Source: Elephas maximus indicus (taxonomy: Eukaryota; Chordata; Mammalia; Proboscidea; Elephantidae). Taken from it: a stretch of DNA of 64,000 bases. The position numbers were made by a program, and so were the translations under genes. Position 1 is the first letter of the stretch, and each line of letters begins with the position of its first letter. Below are positions 45,976 through 58,494 of this stretch, piece after piece. The notes under the pieces were generated by a model that was not told the origin of the DNA, ran no database searches, and saw only the letters and a program-made list of their open reading frames with translations. The stretch lies in the NCBI RefSeq assembly GCF_024166365.1, contig NC_064837.1:81153553-81217552 (forward strand), in the 5' to 3' direction.

Positions 45976-48900
45976 TGGTGTTGTTAAGCTGGAAGCTATG
46001 CCACCGGTATTCATATACCAACAGGGTTGTCTGTGGTGGACAGGTTTCAGCTGAACTTCCAGACTAAGATAAGGAAGAAGGACCTGGCAATCTATTTCTG
46101 AAAAGATTTAGCCAGTGAAAACCTTTTGAATAGCAGCGGAACATTGATATAGGAAGATGAGCTGCTCGTGTTGGAAGGCACCCAGAAGATGACTGGGGAA
46201 GAGCTGCCTCCTCAAAGTAGAGTCAACCTTAATGAAGTAGATGGAGTCAACCTTTTGGGACCATCATCTGCTGATATAGCGTGACTCAAAATGAGAAGAA
46301 ATAGCTGCAAACATCTGTTAATAATCAATGTGGAATGTATGAAGTATGAATCTAGGAAAATTGGAAATCATCAAAAGTGAAATGGAACACATAAAATTGA
46401 TATCCTAGGCATTAGTGAGCTGAAATGGACTGGTATTGGCCATTTTGAGTCAGACAATCATGTGGTCTGCTATGCTGGGCATGACGACTTGAAGAAGAAT
46501 GGTGTTGTGTTCATCGTCAAAAAGAACATTTCAAGATCTATCGTGAAGTACGGTGCTGTTGGTGATAGGATAATATTCATATGCCTAAAAGGAAAACCAG
46601 TTAATACGTTATTTAAATTTACGCCCAACCACAAAGGTCAAAGATGAAGATTTTTACCAACTTCTGCAGCCTAAAATTGATCGAACATGCCATCAGGATG
46701 GATTGAAAATTACTGGAGATCGGAATGCAAAAGTTGGAAATGAAGAAGGATTGGTAGTTGGAAAATATGGCCTTGATGTAAATGAAGCCAGAGATCGCAT
46801 GATAGAATATTGCAAGACCAATGGCTTCTTCACTGCAAATAACCTTTTTTCACTGACATAAATGGCGACTATACATGTGGACCTCACTAGATGGAATACA
46901 CTGGAATGAAATTAACTACATCTGTGGGAAGAGATGATGGAAAAGTTCAATATCAGCCAGAACAAGGCCAGGGGCTGACTGAGGAACAAACCGTCAATTG
47001 CATATGCAGGTTCAAGTGGAAGCTGAAGGAAATTAGAACAAGTCCATGAGAGCCAAAGTATGACCTTGAGTATATCCCACCTGAATTTAGAGACCATCTC
47101 AAGAATAGATTTGACGTGTTGAATGCTGTGGAACAAAGACCAGATGAGTTTTGGAATGACATCAAGACATCATACATGAAGAAAGCAAGAAGTCATTAAA
47201 AAGACGGGAAAGAAAGAAAAGACCAAAATGGGTATCTGAAGAGACTCTGAAACTTGCTGTTGAATGTCAGGTAGCTAAAGCAAAAGGAAGAAATGATGAA
47301 GTAAAAGAGTTAAACAGAAGATTTCAGTGGGCAGCTGGAGAAGACAGAGTGAAGTATTCTAATGACATGCGAAAAGACCTGGAGATAGAAAACCACTCTG
47401 CACTTCTCAAGCTGAAAGAACTGAAGAAAAAATTCAAACCTTGAGTTGCAATATTGAAGGATTCTATGGGGGAAAATATTAAACGACTCAGGAACATCAA
47501 AAGGAGATGGAAGGAATACACAGAGTCAATATACCAAAAAGAATTGGCCAACGTTCAACCATTTCAGGAGGTACAACATGAGCAGGAAGCAATCGTACTG
47601 AAGGAAGAAGTCCAAGCTGCACTAAAGGCAGTGGCGAAAAACAAGGCTCCAGGAATTGACAGAATACCAATTGAGATGTTTCAACAAACAGGTGCAGCGC
47701 TGGAAGTGTTCACTTGTCTATGCCAAGAAATTTGGAGGACAGCTACCTGGCCAACTGACTGGAAGCGATCCACATTCATGCCTATTCCCAAGAAAGGAGA
47801 TCCAGCCGAATGCGGAAATTATCAAACAGTATCATTAATATCACACACAAGCAAAATTTTGCTGAAGATTATTCAAAAGCAACTGCAGCAGAGCCGGATT
47901 GAGAAGAGGACGTGGACGGGATATTGCTGATGTCAGTTGGATCCTGGCTGAAAGCAGAGATTACCAGAAAGATGTTTACCTGTGTTTTATTGACTCTGCA
48001 CAGGCATTTGACTGTTTCGGTTTTAAGAAATTATGGATAACATTGCAAAGAATGGGAATTCCAGAACACTTGTTCCATGAGGAACCTGTACATAGATCAA
48101 GAGGCAGTCGTTCAGACAGAACGAGGGGATACTGAATGGTTTAAAATCAGGAAAGGTGTGTGTCAGGGTTGTATCCTTTCACCATACCTGTTCAGTCTGT
48201 ATGCTGAGCAAATAATCTGAAGCTGGACTGTATGAAGAAGAACGGAGCATCAAGATCTGAGGAAGACTCATTAATAATCTGCGATATGCGGATGCCACAA
48301 CCTTGCTTGCTGAAAGTGAAGAGGACTTGGAGCACTGACTGATGAAGATCAAAGACCACAGCTTTCAGTATGGATTATATCTCAACATAGACACAACAAA
48401 AATCCTCACATAGGACCAATAAGCAACATCATGATAAATGGAGAAGAGTGAAGTTGTCAAGGGTTTCATTTTACTTGGTTCCACAATCAACACCTTGGAA
48501 GCAGCAGTCAGGAAATCAAAGGATGCATTTCGTTGGGCAAATCTGATGCAAAAGGCCTCTTTAAAGTGTTCAAAAGCAAAGATGTCACCTTGAATACTCA
48601 GGTATGCCTGACCCAAGCCATGATATTTTCAATCACATCATGTGCCTGAAAAGCTGGACGGTGAATAAGGAAGGCAGAAGAAAAATTGATGCCTTGAAAT
48701 TGTGGTGCTGGCGAAGAATATTGAATGTTCCACGGACTTCCAAAAGAATGAACAAATCTATCTTGGAAGAAGTACAATCAGAATGCTCTTTAGAAGCAAG
48801 CATGGTGAGAGTAGGTCGTACATAGTTAGGACATGTCAGGAGAGAGCAGTCCCTGGAGAAGGACATCATGCTTGCTAAAGTACAGGGTCAACAAAAAAGA

Positions 48901-49009
48901 GGAAGACCCTCAATGAGATGGATTGACACAGTGGCTGCAACAGTGGGCTCAAGCATAACAAGGATTGTGGGAATGGGTCAGGACTGGTCAGTGTTTGAAT
49001 AAGAATGGC
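45976..49009 (+). mobile_element. RTE/BovB-type LINE, decayed
   Basis: Sense-strand fragments show an apurinic-type endonuclease (LGISELKWTGIGHFESD near 46,410, then GVVFIVKKN), an RT domain (NKAPGIDRIPIEMF and FMPIPKKGDPAECGNYQ at 47,640-47,830; CFIDSAQAFDCF near 47,985), and the C-terminal segment (LKLWCWRRILNVPRTSKR at about 48,696, GRPSMRWIDTV near 48,900). The catalytic box reads Tyr-Ala-Asp-Ala at 48,285-48,296 instead of YADD. Stops and shifts are frequent. The last tens of bases, including the AfroSINE-like tail expected at an RTE 3' end, are missing. Confidence 0.85.
47454..47930 (+). pseudogene. RTE reverse transcriptase, N-terminal segment
   Basis: This is the longest surviving RTE frame (158 codons). 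It covers the linker after the endonuclease and the finger region of RT, with the conserved Lys-Ala-Pro-Gly-Ile-Asp and Pro-Ile-Pro-Lys-Lys-Gly-Asp motifs. It ends before the palm; the palm continues at 47,899-48,135 in another frame. Confidence 0.85.
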
Positions 49010-50889
49010 GGTAAAGAGCATCCTTGTCTGGTTCCCATTCTCAAGGGGGATGCCTTCAGACTCTATCCATTTAGATGATGTTGGCTGTTGGCTTTGTATG
49101 TATAAATGCCCTTTATTATGTTGAGGAATTTCCCTTCTGTTCCTGTTTTGCTGAGAGTTTTCATCATGAATCGGTGTTGGACTTTGTCAGATACCTTTTC
49201 TGCATCCCTTGATTGTGATTCTTTTATTTACGTGATGGATTACATTGATTGTTTTTCTTATGTTGAACCATCCCTGTGTACCTGGTATGAGTTCCACCTG
49301 GTCATGGTGAATTACTTTTTTGATATGTTGTTGAATTCTGTTGGCTCAAATTTCGTTTAGGATTTTCGTGCCTGTGTTCATGAAGTATATTGGTTGGTAA
49401 TTTTATTTTTTTGTGGCATCTCTACCTGGTTTTGGTATCAGGCTTTTATGCTGGCTTTATAGAATGTGTCTGGGAGTATTCCGTCCTTTTCTATGCTCTG
49501 AGATCACCTTTACTAGTAGTGGTGTTAACTCTTCTCCAAGAGCTTGGTAGAATTCTCCAGCGAAGACTTCAGGGCCAGAGTTTTTTTGTGTGTTTTGGGG
49601 TGGGGGGTGGTTAATTACCTCATCAATCACTTCTTTTGTTACAGGCTTATTTAGTTGTTTTATCTGTGTGTTAGTTTAGGTAAGTAGTTTGTTTCTGGAA
49701 ATTTGTCCATTTTCTCTAGATTTCCAAATTTGTTGGAGTACGTTTTTCATAGTATTGTGTTACGATGCTTTTAATTTCAGTTGGTTCTGTTTTGATATCA
49801 CCCATCTCATTCTTATTCGGGTTATTTGCTTCCTCTTCTGTTTTTCTTTTGTCAGTTTGGCCAGTGGCTTATCAAGTTTGTTAATCTTTTCCAAGAACCA
49901 GCTTTTGGCCTTGTTAAGTTGCTTTTCTTTTCTCTGTTTATTTCCTTTCTTCTGGTGCCCATGGTTGTCTTTTGGTGCCCATTTGCCCTTTCTTTTCTTT
50001 GGGATATGTGCATTTATTGCTATAAATTGACCTTTGAGCACTGCTTTTGCTCTGTCGCAAAGGTTCTGGTAGGACGTGTTTTCATTTTCATTTGATTCTG
50101 TGAATTTCTTTATTCCATCTTTGATTTCTTCTATAACCCAGTAGTTTTTGAGCAAGGTGTTGGTCAGTTTCTATGTTTTTTTTTTTTTTTTTTCATTTTT
50201 CTGTTACTAATTTTCTACTTCTAAGGCTTTATGGTCAGAAAAGATGCTTTGTAATATTTTGATGTTTTGGATTCTTCTAAGGCTTGCTTTGTGGCCTAGC
50301 ACGTGGTCTGTTCTGGAGAATGTTCCACGTGTGTTGGAAAAAAAAGTATACTTGGCTGCTCTTCGGTGGAGTGTTCTGTGTATGCCTATGAGATCAAGTT
50401 GGTAGATTGTGGCATTTAGATCTTCTGTGTCTTTACTGAGCTTCTTTCTGGATGTTCTGGTCTTCCCTGAAAGTGGTGTGTTGAAGTCTACTATTATTGT
50501 GGAGGTGTTTCTTTCTCTTTGCAGTGCTATTAGAGTTTATGTATTTTGGAGCTCTGTTTTTGGGTGCATAAATGTGTATTATGGTTATGTCCTCCTGGTG
50601 TATTGATTCATTAATCATTATATAGTGTCCTTCCTTGTCCTTTTTGGTGGATTTTGCTTTAAAGTCTATTTTGTCAGAGATTAATATTGCCACCCCTGCT
50701 TTTTTGATTGTTGTTTGCTCGATATATTTTTTTCCATCCTTTGAGTTTTAGTTTTTTTGTGTCTTTAAGTCTGTGTTTGTCTTTTGTAGGCAGCATATAG
50801 ACGGATTGTGTTTTTTTATCCTGTCTCTTTATTGGTGCATTTAGTTCATTTTCAGTCAGTGTAATTTTTTATGAGTTTAATGCTGTCAT
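49010..50889 (-). pseudogene. L1 ORF2, endonuclease to RT palm (broken)
   Basis: Minus-strand frames: endonuclease with KIDFKAKSTKKDKEGHYIM and IIHIYAPKNRAPKYIN at 50,433-50,693; linker and RT fingers with KAKSWFLEKINKLDKPLAKL at 49,760-50,155. Stops and shifts occur throughout. The copy stops near the start of the palm, where RTE sequence begins. Confidence 0.85.
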
Positions 50890-51330
50890 TTTGATGTATT
50901 TTTTATGTGTGTTGTTGACAGTTTTCCACTTAGTTTTCCGTGCTGAGTCATTTTCGTGTATGTATTTTCTTTTCATCTTTTTCATTATTGTTGATTTTGT
51001 ATTTGTTGAGCCTTTATGTTTTTTTTTTGATTTGTAGGATTGTTTGTTTCCTTGTGGTTACCTAAAATTTCCCTCTGTTTTTCTAAGTTTAAAACAGTCT
51101 TTTATTTCTTGATCTTACCTTGAATTTATCTCCATATAAAAGTTCTATGAGTCCATTATTTAATTCCCCTTATTTTGTTTTAATGTTGTCATCTTTTACA
51201 TATTGACACCTCAGTTTTCCTATTTTCATTGTGTTAGTTTTGATTTATTTTTGTGACTTCCCTGTCTGGGTTGATATTCTGTCATGTGTTCTAGTCTTAG
51301 GTTGTTATCTGATTTGATGTTACTGATTTT

Positions 51331-52278
51331 TTATAACCAGAGGACTTTAGTATTTCTTATAATTTTGATTTTTACAAATTTCCTTAATTTCTGTTTATCT
51401 GGAAATGCCCTAATTTCACCATTATATTTGAGAGACGTTTTTGCTGGATACATAATTTTTGGATGGTAATTTTTTTCTTTCAAGGCTTTAAATGTGTCAT
51501 CCCATTGCCTTCTTGGGTGCATGGTTTCTGCTGAGTCTTACTGACTCTCCTTTGTAAATGAGTTTTTGTTTATCCCTCACAGTTCCTGAAATTCTTCATC
51601 TTTGGTCTTGGCAAGTTTGATTGTAATATGTCTTGGCGACTTTCTTTTGGGGTCTACCCTGGGTGTAGTTTGATGAGCTTCTTGGATAGATATCTTCTCG
51701 TCTTTCATGATAACAGGGAAGTTTTCTGCCAACAAATCTTAAACAAGTCTCTCTGTATTTTCTGTTATCCCTCCCTGTTCTGGTACTCCAACCATGCATA
51801 GGTATTCCTCTTGATAGAGTCCACATAATTATTGCAGTTTCTTCATCTTTTGAATTCTTTTATCTGATTTTTCCTCAAATAGATTGGTGTCATGTGCTTT
51901 ATCTTCGGTTTCACTGATGCCCAGTTCCATTGTCTCAGTTCTCCTATAAATTTCTGTTGTCTAGTTCTGAAATTTTATTGTTAATCTTTTGGTTTTCTGC
52001 TTGCTAACTCTCTATGGATTCTTTCAACCCATTAGATTTGTCATTATACTCTTGTATAACCTTAAGTTTCTCTCTTGCTTTGTCTGTGTTCCTTGGCTTG
52101 GTCTACATTTTGCCCGATCTCCCGAAGAGCTCTGTATATTAATCTTTTGAATTCTACCTCTGGTAATTCCAAGACCTTATCTTTCTCTGGGAGGTTTCTT
52201 GGTTGTTTTTGTCACTTGCTGAAACCATCATGGTCTGCCTCTTATGTGATTTCATATTGACTATTGCCTCCGAGCCAT
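51331..52278 (-). pseudogene. L1 ORF1 (broken)
   Basis: Begins MARRQ and meets a stop at the sixth codon. The C-terminal domain is recognisable at 51,331-51,522 (RRQWDDTFKALKEKNYHPKI). It parallels the ORF1 at 3,131-4,108. Confidence 0.82.
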
Positions 52279-53760
52279 AAATAAGTTATTACATTTATTT
52301 ATTTTATGTTTGCTTATTTTGTCCTGGCTCTTGGTTTGTTTTGTTTCGATATGCCAGAATTGGCTGGTCGTGTGAACTATTTGATTACTGGTGTCTTTGA
52401 AACGCTCATGTCCTGTCACCAGGTGGTTAGAGTTGTTATTAGGTCCCTGAGCCCAGGAGTCTGTTTACTTTTTGTGTGTGGATTCAGATCAGGTGTCTAG
52501 GTTGTTGGTCACTGAGTATGTGGTGCAGGTTCGCACTTACAGCCCTAGACGGGCAGGGCTACCATGTAGTGGTGATTGGATCAGGCACAGGTATCTGGCT
52601 GTAGTAGGGGGCTATGTGCTGAGCAAGGTAGGGTGCTGACGGCTGCCTCTGAATGCCTGGGTGGAAGGCATATCCTTGTTCCCTAGAGCATGTAGGTGGG
52701 TGGGTTTTGCAGCTGGACTTTGGACACCCAGTGCTGTTGGCTGTAATGAGTGGAACGTACCACTTATTCTCGGACCCCTGTTGTGGGTGGCTAGGTGGAG
52801 TGGGTGGAGCCACCAGTCCTCAGGCCCCGGATGTGGGTAGGTGAGGACCCTGCTTAATGGACTCTCGGACCCCTGTTGTGGGTGGCTAGGTGGAGTGGGT
52901 GGAGCCACCAGTCCTCAGGCCCCGGATGTGGGTAGGTGAGGACCCTGCTTAATGGATAGGGTGGTGTAAAATGTCACAAACCTGCCACTCCGCCTTAGCT
53001 GTTGCAATTGAAAATAGGCTTCAGGTATATACCCTGTTGTACAATGCTAATGAGGGCCTGTACTGTTGAAATGAGCCCACACAGATCTAGGCAGGGGTAA
53101 AAGGCATTCAGAGTCCATGGACCCCATATGCCTGTGCCTAGGCAAAGGTCTGTTCCTGCCCTGAGTTCCCGGCTTAGGGGAACTGGCAGATTATTTTTGT
53201 CCTGTTTGTTAATCTGTTCCCTCTCCAAAGCTGGGAGAATGGCTAACGGTACACAATGAGTCCCACTTCTGGCCCAGGGGGCGCAGCAGTTACTAAAGCC
53301 AGACTTGGACTGGAGCAGAGCAGGGAGAGGGTGGGTAAATGGGAGAGAGGTACTTCCAAGAGGGTGGAAGGGTTCTTTTAATCCCGTGTGGTAGCTTAGA
53401 CGTTTGCACTTAACTTTTGCAATTCAGTACCACTTTTCCTTGGTTCCGCAGGCCCATGCAGACTCTCTGCCACTTGATTGCTCCTGGTGTGGAAAATGTG
53501 TCCTGAGCACTACTGCTTGCCTCAGCTCGCATGCACCAGCTGATCCAGCCTTCAGGATGTCGCCCAGGTCATGTCTGGCAAATCCTCGCTGATTCTGAAC
53601 TGTCTCTCCCTCCCCCTGCTGCTCAGCCCGACTCCTCAGCTTTGTCTTTGATGTTCAGGGCGCCTACATTGTCATATATAATCGATTTCACTTGTTTTTT
53701 GGGGTCTTTAAGAGGGACTGCAGGAAGCTTCTGACTACTCTGCCATCTTGGCCCTGCCTC
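52279..53760 (-). promoter_or_regulatory. L1 5' UTR with a tandem duplication
   Basis: Collinear with 4,109-5,391 but longer because a 95-base segment is present twice (52,767-52,861 and 52,862-52,956). It includes the L1 5' end at 53,760. Confidence 0.78.
52767..52956. repeat. Two-unit tandem repeat, 95-base unit
   Basis: Both units contain cggacccctgttgtgggtgg and end gaccctgcttaatgga. By reading they are identical. The L1 at 4,590-4,690 has one unit. Confidence 0.9.
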
Positions 53761-53773
53761 CATGATAACTTTC

Positions 53774-54095
53774 TAATATCTTGAAAGTAAGATAAGAAAT
53801 TAGGCAGTTCTGGGCCCTCCGTAGCATTCTATTAAGCTTGAAGTTTATATTTAGACACAATTTTTCCCAGTGGTATATATTAGAAATGCCATAAACCGTT
53901 TGTGATACTGTGCGCAGGCATTAGGAATGGGCACGTATTTTTTTTTTAAGAGAAACAGTGATTACCTGGGTTAATAATAACCAAACCAAAAGACCGATGG
54001 TTTTATTTGTTGAAGCACTTCCATTTGATACATAAAATTGTTTCAGGGTCTTCATAAATTTCTTATATGGTTAGTCCATTGTATAATTATTTTAT
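53774..54095. other. Single-copy gap between L1s
   Basis: No gene or repeat is seen in these 320 bases. Confidence 0.4.
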
Positions 54096-54848
54096 CGTTT
54101 CAGTTAGAGGACTTTGGGCAATGTTAAGAACGTGAGCATTCTTTGTATGCCATCTGCGGATAGAGATAGTTTTGCTACTTTCCGATTTCGATGCCTTTTA
54201 TTTCTTTTTCTTGCCTAATTACATTGATTAGGACTTTGAGTATGGTGTTGAATAGCAGTAGTGGGAGTGAGCATCCTTGTCTTAGTCCTTACATTTGGGA
54301 GAAAGCCGTTAGTCTTTTACCATTGAGTATGAGTCTGTGAGTTTTTCATAAATGCCCTTTACAGTGTTGAGGAATTTCCTTTCCACATTTGCTAAATGCT
54401 TTTACCGTGAAAAGGGGTTGGATTTTGTTAGATACGTTTTCTGCATTAATGGAGGTGATCATGTGTTTTTTTTTTCCTTCATTCTATTAATGTGGTGTAT
54501 TACATTAATTGATATTCTAATGTTGAACCACCCAGGTATTCCTAGAATAAATCCCACTTGTTTATGGTATATAATCATTTTAATATGTTGTTGGATTGGG
54601 GTACTAGTATTTTGTTGAGGCTTTTTGTATGTATATTCATAAGAGGTACTGGTTTTTGATTTTCCTTTCTTGTCTTTATCTGGCATTGGTATCAGGATAA
54701 TGCTGGCCTCATAGAGTGGGTTAGGCAGTGTTCCCTCTTCTATTTTGTGGAAGAGTTTGGCAAGGATTGGTAGTAATTCTCCTTTGAATGATGGGTAGAA
54801 TTCCCCAGTCAAACCATCTGGTCCTGGGTTTTTATTTATTGGGAGGTT

Positions 54849-56173
54849 ATTATTTTTCAAATTGTGCTTTAGGTGAAAGTTTACAACTCAGGTTAGCTTC
54901 TCATATACAAATTTATGAACACGTTGTTATGTGACCTTAGTTGCTATCCCTATAGTATGACAGCACATCCCCCTCTTCCCACCCCGGATTTCGCATGTCC
55001 ATATGACCAGCGTCTATCCCTTTCTGCCTTCTCATCTCACTTCCGGACAGGAGCTGCCCATGTAGTCTCGTATATCTACTTAAACTAAGAAGCACACTCT
55101 TCCCGAGTATCATTTTATGTCATATTGTCCAGTCTAATTGTCTTAAGAGTTGGCTTTGGGAATGGTTTTAGTTCTGGGTTAACAGAGAGTCCGAGGGCCG
55201 TGTCTTCTGGTGTTTCTCCAGTCTCAGTCAGACCATTAAGTCTGATCTTTTTACTAGAATTTGAGTTCTGCGCCTCACTTTTCTCCTGCTCCGTCAGAGA
55301 TTCTTTGTTGTGTTCCTTCTGAGGGCAATCATTGGTGGTAGCTGGACACCATCTGGTTCTTCTGATCTCAGGCTGATGGAATCTCTGGTTTATGTGACCC
55401 CTTTGTCTCTTGGGCTAATATTTTCCTTGTGTCTTCAGTGTTTTTCCTTCTCCTTTGCTCCAGGTGGGTTGGGACCAATTGATGCATCTTAGATGGCCAC
55501 TTCCTAGCTTTTAGGACCCCAGACACCACTCACTGAAGTGGGATGCAGAACATTTTATTTATAAACTTTGTTATGCCAGTTGACCTAGATATCCTCTGAA
55601 ACCATAGTCCTTAGACCCCAGCCCCTGCGACTCCGCCCCTCGAAGTGTTTGGTTGTGTTCAGGAAACTTCTTAGCTTTTGGTTTAATCCCGTTGTGCTGA
55701 CTTCCCCTGTATTATGTGTTGTCCTTCCCTTCACCTAAGTTAGTGAATTCCCCACTTCCTCCCACCCCACCCTTGTAACGATCAAAGAAAGTTTTCTTCT
55801 GTGTTTAAACCTTTCCTTGAGTTCTTATAATAATGGTTTCATACCATATTTGACCTTTTGTGATTGACTAATTTTACTCAGCATGATGCCTTCCAGCTTC
55901 ATCCGTGTTTTGAGATGTTTCACGGGTTCATCGTTGTTCTTTCTCATTGTGTAGTATTTCTCATTATGTAGTATTCCATCGTATGTAGAGAATATACCAC
56001 AATTTGTTTACCCATTCATCTATTGATGGGCACCTGGTGTGTTTCCATCTTCTTGCTATTGCAAACAGTGCTGCAGTGGGCACTGTGTGACGACTCTTAT
56101 TTCTCTAGGATTTATTCCAAAGAATGAGATTTCTGGATCGTATGGTACTTCTATTTTTAGCTTTTTAAGGAAT
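54849..56173 (-). mobile_element. 5'-truncated L1 (3' UTR and ORF2 end)
   Basis: Antisense insertion into the old L1. The flanking host repeats ttattgggaggtt (54,836-54,848) and ttattgggaaatt (56,174-56,186) are an imperfect target duplication. It covers the 3' UTR and the last part of ORF2. It matches the 45,638-45,975 3' UTR more closely than the one at 66. Confidence 0.82.
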
Positions 56174-56543
56174 TATTGGGAAATTTTTGTTACTGGTTTA
56201 GTTGCTTAACTGGTTAAAAATCTGTTGAGATTTTCTGTTTCTTTTTGGGAAATTTAGGTAGTGTATGTGTTTCTAGGAAATTGTACAGTTCATTTAGATT
56301 ATCTAATTTCTTGGTGTATACAGTTGTTCATCCTTATAATCCTTTTTGTTTCTGTGTGATCAGTAGTAATGTCCCCACATTTGTTTCTGGTTTTAGTTAT
56401 TTGTGTCTTCTCTTTTTTGTCAGTCTAGCTAAAGGTTTGTTATTTATTTTTGAATCCTATAATTTTTATTGAAATAGCCAGTATTATAAAAATATGTGAA
56501 TACCACAGATTCTGCTAATAAAATATTTCCCCTTTATTGTTTT

Positions 56544-56716
56544 GGGAACCTGGTGGTGCAATGGTTAAGAGTTACAGTGTGCTATGACTACCAACCAAAA
56601 GGTCAACAGTTCACATCCACCAGCCACTCTTGGAAATCCTATGGGGCAGTTCTACTCTGTCCTGTAGGGTTGCTATGAGTCGGAATTGACTTGATTGCAA
56701 CAGGTTTGTTTTTTTG
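56544..56716 (+). mobile_element. AfroSINE
   Basis: Full-length sense copy (head gggaacctggtggtgcaatg, tail gggttgctatgagtcg). Confidence 0.9.
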
Positions 56717-56739
56717 TAATTTTTTTTAAGATTTTGCTT

Positions 56740-57415
56740 GAAAAATGGTTTCTTTTTTTTTAAAGTGTAGTAAAAAAATATATAGCTCAACATTTCCCCA
56801 ATTCAACATTTTTTTATGTGTGTAATTCAGTGACTTTGATTAAATTAATCACCCATACATCCTTGCCAAATTTTGCATTGCCATTAACAGATAGTGCTTC
56901 CTAAACAGTGATTCCTTCTTTCCTCCTCCCACCTGGCCATGGTGCAACCACTAATAAAATTTGGTTTGTATACACTTGTCTGTTCTAGATGTTTCATATA
57001 AGTGGGATTATACAATATTTGTCTTTTTGTGTCTGATTTATTTCACTCCTCCCAGTGGTTTCAAGGTTCATCCCTGTTGTACCATAATCAGGACTTCCTT
57101 TCTCTTTATGACTGAATAATGTCCCATCGTATGGCTGTACCACAGGTCCCTTCATCTGTGGATGTGCATTTAGATTGTTTCCACCTTTTGGCTATTGTGA
57201 ATAATGCTGCAGTGAACAGTAGTGTAAGTGTGTCTGGATTGCTGCTTTCAAGTCTCCTGAGTATATATACCTAAGAATGGAATTGAAGGGTCATCTGGTA
57301 ATTCTTTGTTTACTTTTTTGAGGAATGCCAAATTGTTCTCCACAGGGTTGTACCATTTTAGCATTTCCACCAGCAATGGATGATGATATGATTTTTCCAC
57401 GTGTTTGCCGTTGTT
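56740..57415 (-). mobile_element. Old L1 3' end, nested
   Basis: Antisense 3' UTR and ORF2 end of a different, older L1 subtype (gctattgtgaataatgctgc, ccaccagcaatggatgatg). The host L1 resumes at about 57,416 with ttgattttattgatcttttc. Confidence 0.7.
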
Positions 57416-57508
57416 GATTTTATTGATCTTTTCAAAGCACCGTTTTTGGCTTTGTTAATGTTTGGTATTTTTCTGTTCTCTCTTTTGTCTCAGCTCTAAT
57501 CTTCATTA

Positions 57509-57729
57509 CCGTATTTTTATGCCAGTAATGCATGCCTTGTGCAGTTGTTTGCCAACCATGCTGTCCCCCATGAGGTATTTTGTAAGTGCACTATGCTAAT
57601 TTTCTCTATAGCAACATGTTAAAAAAAAAAAAAAACAGGGCATAGCAGTGCTTAGGAAAATTCCTTGCAAGGGGAGGGCACATTTGGCAAACAACTATGG
57701 AAGGCATGCATTATTATGTAAAAATATGG
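57509..57729. mobile_element. Small TA-flanked inverted-repeat element (MITE)
   Basis: A 221-base element bounded by TA (57,507-57,508 and 57,730-57,731). Its ends are inverted repeats of about 50 bases: ccgtatttttatgccagtaa... on the left and ...ttattatgtaaaaatatgg on the right, sharing atgcatgcctt and agttgtttgccaa. It splits an L1 at cttcat|catctt. No coding potential. A Tc1/mariner-type non-autonomous element is the best reading. Confidence 0.75.
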
Positions 57730-58494
57730 TACATCTTTTCCTCCGGTAGTTTGCTGTTCTTTTTCTAGTTCTTCAAGGTGTAACATAGGTCACTGATTTG
57801 AGATCTGTCTGCTTTTTAATGTAGGCATTTACAGCTATAAATTTTCTTCTGAACTCTTAGCTTTGCCACATCCCACAAGTTTTGGCGTGTGGGCTTTGGT
57901 TTCCATTTGTTTCTGAGCATTTTCTAGTTCCCCTTGTGATTTTTCATGTGATCCATTGATTAATATTGTGTTGTTTAGTTTTCACACATTTGTGAATTTT
58001 TAATCTTTTCTTTTGTTATTGATTTCTAATTTCATCCGTGTGTTCAGATATTGTGTATGATTTCAGTGTTTTTAGATTTTTTGAGACTTGGTTTATGACC
58101 TAACGTGTGGTCTGTCCTGGGAATGTTCTGTGTTTACTGTAGAAGAATGTGTGTTCTGTTGTTGCTGGGTGGAGTGTTCTGTATATGTCTCTTAGATCTA
58201 ATTGGTTTATAGTGTTATTCCAGTCCTCTATATCCTTACTGATCTTATTTCTAGGTGTTATACCTACTATCAAAAGTGATGTTTAAAGGGTTCTGTTATT
58301 TAGAACTGCTTCTCCCTTCGGTTCTGTCAGTGTTTGCTTTATATATTTTGGGGCTCTGTAGTTAGGTACGTTTATATTTATAGTTGTTATATATTCTTGA
58401 TAAATGACCCTTGTATTATTGTATAATGTCATTTATTGTCTCTCTTAACAGTTTTTGACTTAAAGTCTGTTTTGTCTGATGTTAATACAGTTAT

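Larger units (their letters stand above)
45638..53760 (-). mobile_element. L1 LINE carrying an RTE LINE in its middle (composite)
   Basis: The outer edges belong to one L1 insertion. Its 3' end (T-run) is at 45,638 and its 5' end (ccatcttggccctgcctc, complement of the L1 start) at 53,760, flanked by catgatagctttc (45,625-45,637) and catgataactttc (53,761-53,773). L1 3' UTR occupies 45,638-45,975, RTE sequence 45,976-49,009, and L1 from the RT palm back to the 5' UTR 49,010-53,760. About 3 kb of L1 (the ORF2 C-terminal half and most of the 3' UTR) is missing at the RTE position. Confidence 0.88.

Noticed and set aside
52767-52956. CRISPR-like or satellite array.
   Set aside because: Only two direct units, no spacers, inside an L1 5' UTR of a mammalian genome.
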